Shown here: piece by piece, positions 8,909 through 17,719 of the stretch
How positions within the stretch are numbered: position 1 is the stretch's first letter
Layout of the letters: each line of letters begins with the position of its first letter
Source of the DNA: Gemmatimonadaceae bacterium
Lineage (GTDB): Bacteria; Gemmatimonadota; Gemmatimonadetes; Gemmatimonadales; Gemmatimonadaceae
DNA length: 64,000 nucleotides
Assembly (NCBI GenBank): GCA_025358925.1
Contig: JANYHT010000050.1
Span: 186,001-250,000, forward strand
Reading direction: 5' to 3'
Notes under the pieces: generated by a model
Databases searched by the model: none
What the model saw: the letters and a program-made list of their open reading frames with translations, nothing else
Told to the model about the DNA's origin: nothing
Position numbers and translations under genes: made by a program

Positions 8909-11900
8909 ATGCCTTCTCCGCCCACGTCACGTATCGAGCTGCCACTGGATCGCGTTCCCGTCCTTCAACGCGAGGCCGAGCGTTGGCCGTACGGTTGGGT
9001 GACATCGGCGGTGAGTGCGATCATCGCTTTTTCCGTGTGGCAGCGTGCGCCCGGTTGGCAATTACTCGCCGTGGCAGCGCTCGGCACGCTGGGCATGTTG
9101 GTGTTTTTTCGAACACTTCGGCGGCCTCGTGGCTGGGCCGTCGCGGCTGTGCTGATGATGTTGCTCGCGCTGAGCTTCGCGCGTTCGGACCTCGGTACCA
9201 TACGTGCTGCTGCGAGCGACTGGAGCGGTTGGTCGGCCGCCGAACGCGAAGCGCGCGCGGAGCGAGTGGCAACGAAGGTGGCTGATGTTGCGACGTTGCT
9301 TGAAGGCGCTGCGGCGCGTGTGGTTGCTGACACGGCGTTGGTGCGTGCGCTTGTGGACGGCACGGCGTCGCATGTCCTGCAACCGCCGCGGCTCGACGAT
9401 GGGGTGGAGTCGGCAATGTTGGTGTTTCGCGATGGCGTTTTGGTGGCGCGCGCCGGACAGTTGCATATCGCTCTCACGAGTGTTGGCGAAATCGGCACGC
9501 GATTGATTGAAGGCGCATTTCACACGTCATTGGTCACGCGTATTCCGTCGCGAAACGGTGAAGTGCAGGCCGTGGCGGTCGCTCTTATCGCGTCGGCGCC
9601 CCCGGCGGATCGATTTGCGCACTCACTCACCCAAAGTCTTGCGGGCAGTTTGGATATTGCACGCACAGTGATTGAATCGCCGGATTCGGCGCGTGTGGTG
9701 TCTGGTTCAACCGTGATCGTGGTCCCCGACGGACCACGGCGACTCGCCCGCGTGCGTGCGCTAGCGTATTCGGAAGAGGAGACACGAGAGTCGATGCTGC
9801 AGCGCGCACGCGCGCGCACGGGAATTCCGCTCGCGATTGCCGTGTTGCTCGTGCTTGTCACGAGTTGGCGTCGCCCGGCGCGCACGATGGAACGCATTGC
9901 GACGGCGCTGGCGCTGCTCGCGGCGGTCGCGATCGCTCCACTCAACGCGTTGTCGAATGTCTCATCGATTTTCAACGCGGCCAGTTATTTCGCGCCGATG
10001 GGTGGTCCACTTACAGCAAACGTTGCGGCGCTCCTCATCACGAGTGCGCTTACACTCGCGATGGTATTTTTAGTGTTGCGCGCGATCCACGTGCGACATG
10101 CGCCGGCGCGCGTGTGGTCGTTCGTGCTGGTGGTGCTTGTAGCGTCGCTCGGACCATTTCTGCTGCGCAACCTTGCGCGCGGCGTAGCCCTGCCGCCAGA
10201 AGGGGCGAATGTCCCGTTGTGGATGGCGTGGGAGCTGGCGCTCGCACTCGCGGCGGCGTCGGTGTTGCTATCCGGTGCCGCGGCTGGTCAGATCGCCTTG
10301 GGCCGTCGACGTGGTGTGCCACCAATTTCGGCGCCGCTTTTGGGACTTGTGGCGGCTGTGTTGGGGCCATTCGTATGGAGCGCGCTTGGCACGTGGCCCT
10401 CGTGGTATCCAGTGCTCTGGGTGTTGGCTGCGGGCGCGTTAGCGTTTACTCGTCGCGGTGTCGCACTGGTGATGAGCACTGCTATCGTTGCGGGTGCGGG
10501 AGCGGCAACGTTGACGTGGGGTGCGACCGTGCGCGCGCGCATGGATCTCGCGCAACATGATCTCACGCGCATCACCGTCGTGGACGAAAATGCCTTTCGC
10601 CTGTTGGAGCGGTTTGCGACCGCAATTGGCGCAGAGGCCGCGCCGCCGAGTGGCAACGCGGCCCTGCTACGTCGCTATGCGGCGAGCGATCTCGCATCGG
10701 CAGGCTATCCGGCGCGCATTGCGCGTTGGATTCCGCAGCAGCCGAACACGCCCATTAGCGAGTTTGCGCTCGTGCCAGTGAATGATACGATTGGCGCACA
10801 GGCCATCATTGCGGCGATCGCACGTGAAAGTGGTGCGATCGAAATTCGTGCCGTCGACGACGGGCCGACCGCCATGCTTGTTGCGGCAATTCCGTCGCGT
10901 GATGGAGTTGTGATCACGATCGCAGTGCCTCCACGCACACGACTGCTCCCTGCGGATCCCTTTGCGTCGCTCACTGGTGTTGCTGGTGCACGACGTACAG
11001 AGCCGCCGTATCGGCTCACACTGACGGCACCGGAGTCGAACGTGCTTCGTGCGACGCCACTGCAATGGCGTCGCATTGGCAGCGCGATGCATGGCGATGG
11101 TGTGGTGGGCAACGGCCCACAAGCGCGACAAGCGCATGTGGAATTGGAACTGCGCGGTGCGGACGTGCTGCTGCCGCGTGGCGCATTGCTCATCTTGCTT
11201 GATCTTGGGGTGATCATCGTGTTGTGGGGCTCGAGCGCGATGGCCGACGGTGCGTTTACTCGGTGGCTACGACTCAGACGGACGCGGTGGTCACGATCCT
11301 ATCGTGTCCGATTGAGCGCCACATTGCTGGCGTTTTTCGTGGCACCGGCGGCAATCTTTGCGGCGTGGGCGTGGTATCGCTTGCAAGATGATGATCGTGC
11401 CGCGCGCGAACTGTTGGTTCGCGAGGCGTTGCGCGTTGCGGCCGTGGATGCGGATCGACGTGCGCTCGACGGTTCGGCGTCGAGCCTTGGCGCGCCATTG
11501 TTTCTGTACAGTAACGGGCAACTGATGGCCGCCAGCGACCCGCTTCTAGACGCGCTGGCTCCGCTCGGGCGTCTCTTGCCGGTGTCGCTCGATGGCGATG
11601 ACTTTGGCACCGATGAAGTGTTCGCGACCCGTCGCCTGCAGGTTGGTGGACGAGAAGCATTGGTCGGCTTTCGCCGCACACCGCAGCTTGAACCGCGAGC
11701 GGTCTTGGCGACCCCCGCCCGCGGTGACGAATACGCGCTCGACCTTCGGCGCGAAGATCTCGGCGTGTTACTGGCGTTTGTTACGGCGCTTGGTGCGCTC
11801 GCGGCTGTGTGGTCAAGTGGTATTGCTGCGCGCTCGCTCGCGCGACCTGTCGGTGCACTGCGCGAGGCCGCATTGGCGATTGCGGCGGGACGCGCGGACC

Positions 11901-12997
11901 CGTCGCTCGGTGCAGCACCGGCCGCAGAATTTGCACCCGTGTACCGTGCGTTCAGTCGCATGGCCGAAGATCTCTCAAGTAGTCGTGCTGCGCTCGAAGC
12001 CGCGCAACGACGAACGGAAGCAGTCTTGCAACACGTGGCGAGCGGCGTGCTCGCGTTGCGACCCGACGGCAGCATTCTCGTCGCCAATCCGCGCGCGGAG
12101 ACCATGTTGGCCACGCCGGTGCGTGAGCCGCGCAGTTCGCTCACGTTGTTGCCGATACGACTCACGGCGCTTGTCGACCGATGCACGCAGTTCCTCGCTT
12201 CGGAGGGCGAAACGGATGCCTTTGAATTGGTGGTGCACAGTCGGCAGCTACGCGCACGCTTGACACGACTCCCAAGTGGCGCGGTACTGACATTGGATGA
12301 TGTGACGGAACTTGCATCGGCGCAGCGTGTGCTCGCATGGGGTGAAATGGCGCGTCAAATTGCTCATGAGATCAAGAATCCACTCACGCCCATTCGTCTG
12401 GGCGTGCAACACTTGCGTCGGGCGTACAAAGATGGTCGCGGTGACTTCGGCGCAATCCTTGAGACGAACGTGACTCGCGTGTTGGCGGAAATCGATCACC
12501 TCGACGAAATAGCGCGCGCATTCAGTCGTTACGGGACTGCACCGCAGGATCGCGCACCCGCAGTCGCGGTCAATGTGGGCGCGGTCGTGCAGGACGTGCT
12601 TGAGCTCGAGCGGATGGGAGATGACGGCGTGCGTTGGCTGTACGAGGCATCAAGTGGGTCTATTGATATTCTGGCGCTCGCCCAAGCGGACGAATTACGG
12701 GAAGTCTTGCTCAACCTACTTGAGAATGCGCGACTCGCGCAGGCGCGTTCGGTCTTGGTTTCCGTGGTGACCGAGGGGACGCGCGTGACCATTGTAGTGC
12801 ATGACGATGGGACTGGTGTTGCCGACGATGTGATGTCGCGGGTATTCGAACCACATTTTTCGACACGCACGAGCGGCAGCGGGCTTGGTCTGGCGATCAG
12901 TCGGCGGCTGATCGAAGGGTGGGGCGGAATGATCACACTGGTGAGTCCGGAGCGGGGTGGTACGGAAGTGCGCATCGAGCTGCAATCCGCCACGTAA
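8909..12997 (+). CDS. Large multi-pass NtrY-like sensor histidine kinase
   Basis: About 1362 residues, far longer than typical NtrY (700-780). The N-terminal half holds many hydrophobic segments (roughly ten predicted membrane helices between residues 25 and 510). An extracytoplasmic region follows, then a further helix pair near residues 790 and 940, a HAMP-like linker (RSLARPVGALREAALAIAAG), a PAS region (about 1015-1130), a HisKA domain with the phospho-accepting histidine in AHEIKNPLTPI (about H1153), and a HATPase with the N-box LLNLLENARLA and G-box TSGSGLGLAISRRL. The C-terminal half matches NtrY (known: senses nitrogen or redox state and phosphorylates NtrX). A GTG at 8891 is an alternative start. 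No response regulator is adjacent; a candidate partner lies at 35505. Confidence 0.88.
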   Translation: MPSPPTSRIELPLDRVPVLQREAERWPYGWVTSAVSAIIAFSVWQRAPGWQLLAVAALGTLGMLVFFRTLRRPRGWAVAAVLMMLLALSFARSDLGTIRAAASDWSGWSAAEREARAERVATKVADVATLLEGAAARVVADTALVRALVDGTASHVLQPPRLDDGVESAMLVFRDGVLVARAGQLHIALTSVGEIGTRLIEGAFHTSLVTRIPSRNGEVQAVAVALIASAPPADRFAHSLTQSLAGSLDIARTVIESPDSARVVSGSTVIVVPDGPRRLARVRALAYSEEETRESMLQRARARTGIPLAIAVLLVLVTSWRRPARTMERIATALALLAAVAIAPLNALSNVSSIFNAASYFAPMGGPLTANVAALLITSALTLAMVFLVLRAIHVRHAPARVWSFVLVVLVASLGPFLLRNLARGVALPPEGANVPLWMAWELALALAAASVLLSGAAAGQIALGRRRGVPPISAPLLGLVAAVLGPFVWSALGTWPSWYPVLWVLAAGALAFTRRGVALVMSTAIVAGAGAATLTWGATVRARMDLAQHDLTRITVVDENAFRLLERFATAIGAEAAPPSGNAALLRRYAASDLASAGYPARIARWIPQQPNTPISEFALVPVNDTIGAQAIIAAIARESGAIEIRAVDDGPTAMLVAAIPSRDGVVITIAVPPRTRLLPADPFASLTGVAGARRTEPPYRLTLTAPESNVLRATPLQWRRIGSAMHGDGVVGNGPQARQAHVELELRGADVLLPRGALLILLDLGVIIVLWGSSAMADGAFTRWLRLRRTRWSRSYRVRLSATLLAFFVAPAAIFAAWAWYRLQDDDRAARELLVREALRVAAVDADRRALDGSASSLGAPLFLYSNGQLMAASDPLLDALAPLGRLLPVSLDGDDFGTDEVFATRRLQVGGREALVGFRRTPQLEPRAVLATPARGDEYALDLRREDLGVLLAFVTALGALAAVWSSGIAARSLARPVGALREAALAIAAGRADPSLGAAPAAEFAPVYRAFSRMAEDLSSSRAALEAAQRRTEAVLQHVASGVLALRPDGSILVANPRAETMLATPVREPRSSLTLLPIRLTALVDRCTQFLASEGETDAFELVVHSRQLRARLTRLPSGAVLTLDDVTELASAQRVLAWGEMARQIAHEIKNPLTPIRLGVQHLRRAYKDGRGDFGAILETNVTRVLAEIDHLDEIARAFSRYGTAPQDRAPAVAVNVGAVVQDVLELERMGDDGVRWLYEASSGSIDILALAQADELREVLLNLLENARLAQARSVLVSVVTEGTRVTIVVHDDGTGVADDVMSRVFEPHFSTRTSGSGLGLAISRRLIEGWGGMITLVSPERGGTEVRIELQSAT

Positions 12998-13025
12998 GTT
13001 GGCGCGCGCCGCGTTATTTTTCGCC

Positions 13026-14843
13026 ATGCCTTCGGATGCCTTGTTCGACGTTCATCGCGCGACTGCGTCGCCCCCTCCGCATCTAGAAGCGTGGACGCTT
13101 CCGCCCGGTTGGACGTGGGGAAATGAAGCGTTACTACAAGGACATCGACATTACCAAGAGGTCGTGGACGCGCTCGGGCGCTCGCTGTCGTTGGTGAGTG
13201 CGCCGAATGCGTTACACAGTGAATGGATCCTGCAGGAAGCGCGCGCACTCGCGCACCGTAACCATCCATCGATACCGACCACGTACCACTATTGGGCGTC
13301 GTATGAAGAGAGTCGCCGCGGCCCAGGCTACTTACGTCGATGGATTGGCGGTGAAACGGTACTCTCGCGAATCGCACGCCTCGGTCCGGAAAACGTGCCG
13401 GTCGCACTACAAGTGTTGCGCGAAGCGGGCAGCACACTCGCTTATTTGCACGATACGGGATCGGCACACGGCGACATTTCTGCGAACACGGTGTGGTTAA
13501 CTCCGGGTGGACGACTGTGGTTGCTTGGTTGGGAGTGGGTGCTCACGCGAGACCAGATTCCGGATGGCTTGCGCCCAAATCCGTTGCATGCGCCTCGGCC
13601 GCCGGAGTGGACGAGCACCAACGTGTGGCAACCAACGACCGCGTCGGATCAATGGCAACTCGCCGCGATGCTCTTCACCATGTTGACCGGAGAAACACCG
13701 CCGGAGCGCGATGCGCCACCACTTTCGCTCTTGCGCGCAGATTGTCCGCAGGCGTTGGCGACGGTCTTGGCGCGTGCATTGAGTGCGGATCCGGCGGCAC
13801 GCTTTCCAACCATTGCGGCATTGCTGCGCGATATGGATCGCCATGTCAACGTGCGGCAGGTGATGATCACGCCTGAAGGCGACGAACTGCCGCCAGCGCT
13901 CGATACGGCCGATGCGCGATTACGCTGGGCCACTGCGGACGACTATGAAATTTTGTCGCCATTGGGCGATGGTATGTTCGGCAGCGTGTGGCGCGCGCGG
14001 GATCTTTCGCTCGCGCGCGAAGTCGCGATTAAGGTGCTGCATCCACATATCGCGAAAGACGATGTTGCGGTTGCCAGATTCCGTCGCGAAGCACGACTCG
14101 CAGCGCAGCTCGCGCATCCATCAATTGTGCCGATCTATGACACCGATAGTCGCGGTGATATTGTGTGGTATACGATGGAGCTCGCTGAAGGTGGATCAGT
14201 CGCGAGCTTAATTGCGCGCAGCGGTCCACGTGCTTTTGAAGAAATCGCACAGCAAGTCGACGATGTCCTTGAGGCGTTGATCGCGGCGCACGCGAGCGGC
14301 ATCATTCATCGCGATCTCAAACCAGAAAATATTCTGATAGATCGCTACCGTCGCTGGCGCATCGGGGATTTTGGTATTGCCTACGCGCTCGGCGACGAAC
14401 ATGCGGGCTCGTCTGGCACACCATCATTCGCCGCACCCGAGCAATTACTTGGCGAAGCACAAGGACCCGCGACCGATTGCTTTGCGCTCGCGAGCATCGT
14501 GTACTTCGTGCTGACGGGCGTTGCGCCGTTTGGTGACGGCCCAGGCGAAATGATTCTCGCGCGTCAGCTGGCCGATACACTACCGGAGCGACTATCTCAA
14601 GACGGATTTCCCGACGCGCTCAGTAGTTGGCTGCGTCACGGGCTCGCGTCGCGCGTCGAAGATCGTTTCCCCGACGCGCAAGAGATGCGCGTTGAATGGC
14701 GTCAGGTGGTGCGCAGCATTCGTCGCGCTGAAGATGCGCGACCGTGGTGGCGTCGATTAATTGGCGGCACGCAAGAGGAAGACGGCGAGAACGTGCCCAC
14801 AGCTGCACCTAACGATGCACGTACACCGTTTTTGCGTTCGTAA
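13026..14843 (+). CDS. Pseudokinase-Ser/Thr protein kinase fusion
   Basis: A protein of 605 residues with two kinase-fold regions. Residues about 310-565 are a complete PknB-type kinase: glycine loop LGDGMFGSV, catalytic lysine K336 (VAIKVL), HRDLKPEN at about 428, DFG at D448 and an SSGTPSFAAPEQ activation segment. Residues about 20-280 look like a degenerate kinase domain: an HGDISAN stretch replaces HRDLKPEN, LGW replaces DFG, no VAIK lysine is visible, but the C-lobe TSDQWQLAAMLFTMLTGETP is retained. No membrane helix or extracellular sensor follows. The gene starts 28 bases after the histidine kinase gene and may share its transcript. The chosen ATG removes 23 upstream residues that overlap the previous gene. 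Its last 35 bases overlap the end of the convergent dehydrogenase gene. Confidence 0.9.
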   Translation: MPSDALFDVHRATASPPPHLEAWTLPPGWTWGNEALLQGHRHYQEVVDALGRSLSLVSAPNALHSEWILQEARALAHRNHPSIPTTYHYWASYEESRRGPGYLRRWIGGETVLSRIARLGPENVPVALQVLREAGSTLAYLHDTGSAHGDISANTVWLTPGGRLWLLGWEWVLTRDQIPDGLRPNPLHAPRPPEWTSTNVWQPTTASDQWQLAAMLFTMLTGETPPERDAPPLSLLRADCPQALATVLARALSADPAARFPTIAALLRDMDRHVNVRQVMITPEGDELPPALDTADARLRWATADDYEILSPLGDGMFGSVWRARDLSLAREVAIKVLHPHIAKDDVAVARFRREARLAAQLAHPSIVPIYDTDSRGDIVWYTMELAEGGSVASLIARSGPRAFEEIAQQVDDVLEALIAAHASGIIHRDLKPENILIDRYRRWRIGDFGIAYALGDEHAGSSGTPSFAAPEQLLGEAQGPATDCFALASIVYFVLTGVAPFGDGPGEMILARQLADTLPERLSQDGFPDALSSWLRHGLASRVEDRFPDAQEMRVEWRQVVRSIRRAEDARPWWRRLIGGTQEEDGENVPTAAPNDARTPFLRS

Positions 14844-16200
14844 ATTCGCGAAAACCGGCGGCACCAAGCTCCCGTCCCACTCCAGATTGTTTGATGCCGC
14901 CAAAGGGGAATCGAGGATCGGACGCGACCATGTCATTGATGAAGACCATGCCCGCATCGAGCTCGGCGATGCAGCGATCAATGGTGGCGGGGTCCCGCGA
15001 CCAGACACTGGCACCGAGTCCAAACGCTGAGTCGTTCGCCTTCGCGATGGCGGCGTTAACGTCAGCAACGCGAAACACCGACGCCACGGGGCCAAAGAGT
15101 TCTTGTCGAGCGGCGGGAGCGTTATCTGGAATGTCAACGAGCACGGTCGGCGGATAGAAGTATCCCGGCGATGTTGCGCTGCCGCCACCCAGTGCAATAC
15201 GCGCACCCATCCGCGTGGATGTTTCCACTTGCTCGGCCAAGCCGTCTCGCACACTTGCTGTCGCAATCGGACCAATCTGTGTGCGCTCGTCGCGCGGATC
15301 TCCAACAACCAAGTGCGACATGCCATCAATGAAGTGCGTGAGAAACTCGTCGTAGACCGCGTCGCAAACGATAAATCGTTTTGCGGCAATGCACGACTGC
15401 CCTGAGTTCACGGTCCGTGCGGCAACGGCAACCGTTGCCGCGCGCACGACATCGGCACCTGGCAATACAATAAATGGATCGCTGCCGCCAAGTTCGAGCA
15501 CGACTTTTTTGAGATGTGCGCCGGCAACCTCCGCGACGTGACGACCGGCGCGATCACTGCCAGTGAGTGTTACGCCAACGATACGGTCATCGGCGATTAC
15601 GGAATCAAGCGCATTAAGGGCGAACAGCGCGATGTGGATCGGCGCATCTACGCCGGCGCTGCTGTGGGCTTCGGCTCGCGCTTCTGCAAAACATTGACTG
15701 AGCAATACCGCACTTCCCGGCACAGAACCAGCGGGTTTAATGAGCACGCCGTTTCCGGCGAGCAGGGCAGGAACGGCAAATCGCAGCGCTTGCCAATGCG
15801 GAAAATTCCACGGCATAATTGCAAGCACCGTTCCCAGCGGATCGTGTCGAACACGAACCAACGCCGTCGCATCATCGACCAGCACCTCGTCGGCGAGCGC
15901 ACGAATTGCCATGTCCGGCGCGAGATCGCACAGCAGTGCACACTTGTCAATCTCGGCGCGCGCCGCGTTGATTGGCTTGCCCATTTCGAGCGTGAGCATT
16001 GCGGCCAGCGCTTCGCGGTGGTGACGCAGCACAGCGCCTAGCGCGCGAACAAACGGTGCACGCTGCATGAGCGTGAGTCGCCGCCACACTTGCTGTTGCG
16101 CGTGCGTGGTGGCGAGCAGATCCTCGCCCTGCTGGGCAGTGAGCGCGGCGACGTCTTGCACGAGCTCGCCAGTGGTGGGATTGCACGCGTGAAATGTCAT
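14809..16200 (-). CDS. NAD(P)-dependent aldehyde dehydrogenase, succinate-semialdehyde dehydrogenase-like
   Basis: A 463-residue aldehyde dehydrogenase with the expected motifs: PWNFPHWQALRF (cofactor groove), FTGSDRAGRHVAE-like turn (here LTGSDRAGRH), general base Glu in LELGGSDPFIV, nucleophile Cys in NSGQSCIAAKRF, and FGPVASVFRV near the C-terminus. Length and the opening FHACNPTTGELVQDV resemble the GabD/Sad group, which oxidises succinate semialdehyde; substrate assignment is inference. It lies 21 bases after the diguanylate cyclase gene and its start sits right behind a strong hairpin. Its 3' end overlaps the kinase gene tail-to-tail. Confidence 0.88.
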   Translation of the reverse strand: MTFHACNPTTGELVQDVAALTAQQGEDLLATTHAQQQVWRRLTLMQRAPFVRALGAVLRHHREALAAMLTLEMGKPINAARAEIDKCALLCDLAPDMAIRALADEVLVDDATALVRVRHDPLGTVLAIMPWNFPHWQALRFAVPALLAGNGVLIKPAGSVPGSAVLLSQCFAEARAEAHSSAGVDAPIHIALFALNALDSVIADDRIVGVTLTGSDRAGRHVAEVAGAHLKKVVLELGGSDPFIVLPGADVVRAATVAVAARTVNSGQSCIAAKRFIVCDAVYDEFLTHFIDGMSHLVVGDPRDERTQIGPIATASVRDGLAEQVETSTRMGARIALGGGSATSPGYFYPPTVLVDIPDNAPAARQELFGPVASVFRVADVNAAIAKANDSAFGLGASVWSRDPATIDRCIAELDAGMVFINDMVASDPRFPFGGIKQSGVGRELGAAGFREFTNAKTVYVHR

Positions 16201-16210
16201 ACAACAAACT

Positions 16211-16241
16211 CCGCGCTTGACCTATGCGTGGTCAAGCGCGG
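16211..16241 (-). promoter_or_regulatory. Hairpin spanning the cyclase stop codon and the dehydrogenase ribosome-binding region
   Basis: Perfect 11-base inverted repeats (16211-16221 and 16231-16241) with a 9-base loop. The cyclase TAG stop (16222-16224) lies in the loop. On the transcribed strand the 3' arm ends in GCGGAG and is followed by AGTTTGTTGT and the dehydrogenase ATG at 16200. The purine-rich foot of the stem could be the Shine-Dalgarno of the dehydrogenase. The element could act as a weak terminator or as a translational gate coupling the two genes. Confidence 0.5.
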
Positions 16242-17454
16242 AAGTGTGAACAATGCCGCGCGAGACCGGACTCAAGTCTGGCGGAGATAGCTTGGTTGTC
16301 ACGAGTGCAGCACGTGCTCGAGGCAGTCGCGCGATCGGGTTTGATGCGGCGCGCGCCGTTACTGCGGCGGTCAGTTTGCGGCGTTTCTTGCGCGCATACA
16401 GCAGCGTGTCCGCCCGAGCGAGGAGTTCGATCAACGACGAATGATCGGAGGATCGAACGCGCGTATGTCCGATCGTCAGCGCGAGCGTTCCTTGTAGCTC
16501 GTGCGTTGCGTTGAATTGCGCGACGCGATCTTCGATGCGACGCTGGATAATGCGCGCCGCTGCACCGTCGGCATCAATGGCGAGCATCGTAAACTCGTCA
16601 CCGCCCATACGGGCAACGATGTCACAATCACGCACGGTGCGACGGAGCAGACGCGACACGGCAATCAGTGCGCGATCTCCTTCGGCGTGTCCGTATTGGT
16701 CGTTCAGCAACTTGAAGTCGTCAAGATCGACATATAGCAGGACGACATCTTTCCCTTGTCGACGCGCCACGCGAAGCTGCTGTTCAGCAAGGGTGAGAAA
16801 TCCGCGCCGATTATAGAGCTGCGTGAGATCGTCCGTCAGCGAAGCACGACGCAGCCGGATCTCTTCGCGCTTGCGTTCAGAAATATCTTGCAGCGTGACC
16901 GCCAGTCCGTCTGCTGTCGGCACCACTTGATGCGACAGCCACGCCGCAGTAAATCGACGGCGATGGACGCGAACTTCTTCCAGCAGCGATCGCTTCGTCG
17001 ACAGTGCGTTGATGTACCGATCGATGGTATCCACGCCGAGCATCGATGTGAGATCGCGACGCAACAATCGCCCAACAAGTTGGTTCCGCGTGTCACGGAG
17101 CAGGGCGGCACCGCTGGGATTAATGTCGGTGATTTCGAAATCAAGCACATCGCCGGTTGTATTTCGCTGCGCGCGCAGGAGCACAACGCCGTCAGGGCTC
17201 GCGTGCATCGCATCGTCGAGACGGCGGACGCGGTCGCGCAGCGATGCCTTATCCGATTGGAGTCGGCCGATTTCCCCATGCAGCAAGCGCCAGCCGACGA
17301 CCACCACCGCTAATGCCGCGAGTGACAGCAAGGGAGCTATTTGCCCAAAAGTGGGTGCGCCGATCGTCAGGCCGTATGCATCGAGTGATGCGACAGCACA
17401 GCCGACCGCGAGGGCAGTCCAAAAAGTTGCGCGCACAAGCAATCGGTCGAACAT
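16222..17454 (-). CDS. PAS-GGDEF diguanylate cyclase, membrane-anchored
   Basis: About 410 residues: two N-terminal membrane helices (residues about 9-30 and 40-60), a short coiled coil, a PAS domain (about 80-205, DAMHASPDGVVLL to LQDISERKREE) and a GGDEF domain with the intact catalytic GGDEF in ARMGGDEFTML. An RDCD inhibitory I-site lies five residues before it, so feedback inhibition by c-di-GMP is likely. The product makes c-di-GMP from two GTP. A TTG at 17490 extends the frame, but the ATG at 17454 gives the better membrane-anchor start. The C-terminal tail (about 50 residues, Ala/Arg/Pro-rich) is not part of the domain. YajQ, a reported c-di-GMP binding protein family, is encoded at 40865. 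Confidence 0.9.
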   Translation of the reverse strand: MFDRLLVRATFWTALAVGCAVASLDAYGLTIGAPTFGQIAPLLSLAALAVVVVGWRLLHGEIGRLQSDKASLRDRVRRLDDAMHASPDGVVLLRAQRNTTGDVLDFEITDINPSGAALLRDTRNQLVGRLLRRDLTSMLGVDTIDRYINALSTKRSLLEEVRVHRRRFTAAWLSHQVVPTADGLAVTLQDISERKREEIRLRRASLTDDLTQLYNRRGFLTLAEQQLRVARRQGKDVVLLYVDLDDFKLLNDQYGHAEGDRALIAVSRLLRRTVRDCDIVARMGGDEFTMLAIDADGAAARIIQRRIEDRVAQFNATHELQGTLALTIGHTRVRSSDHSSLIELLARADTLLYARKKRRKLTAAVTARAASNPIARLPRARAALVTTKLSPPDLSPVSRGIVHTSALDHA

Positions 17455-17673
17455 GCGCTGCTCTGGGGTGAAGGCGAAGACGTGCAGCAACGGCGTGCCG
17501 CTACCGACGACATTTTAAGCCGCAGCCGAGCGGCCAACGCGCCGACTCATTGCAACCGTCATGCCAGACTCTAGCATGACATAGACCTTTTCATAAATCG
17601 TGTACCAGCAATGCTTTACGCGAATGGGCTATGTCGCTTTGCGGAAAAAGGAGAATTTAGCCGACGCCGTTGC

Positions 17674-17690
17674 CCGGCAAGGATTGCCGG
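17674..17690 (-). terminator. Short hairpin downstream of the symporter gene
   Basis: Seven-base inverted repeat CCGGCAA-TCC-TTGCCGG about 30 bases past the symporter stop, in the 265-base gap before the cyclase gene. No T-run follows on the transcribed strand, so it is at best a weak or Rho-assisted terminator. Nothing else was recognised in this gap; no c-di-GMP riboswitch pattern is visible. Confidence 0.3.
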
Positions 17691-17719
17691 ACCGTGCGAT
17701 TGACCTAGGCATATTTTCG

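Noticed and set aside
11299-12186. Long minus-strand frame inside the histidine kinase gene
   Set aside because: Shadow of the kinase codons; no ribosome site or known motif.
17491-17719. c-di-GMP riboswitch upstream of the cyclase gene
   Set aside because: No conserved GEMM-type core was seen; only a short hairpin near the symporter end.
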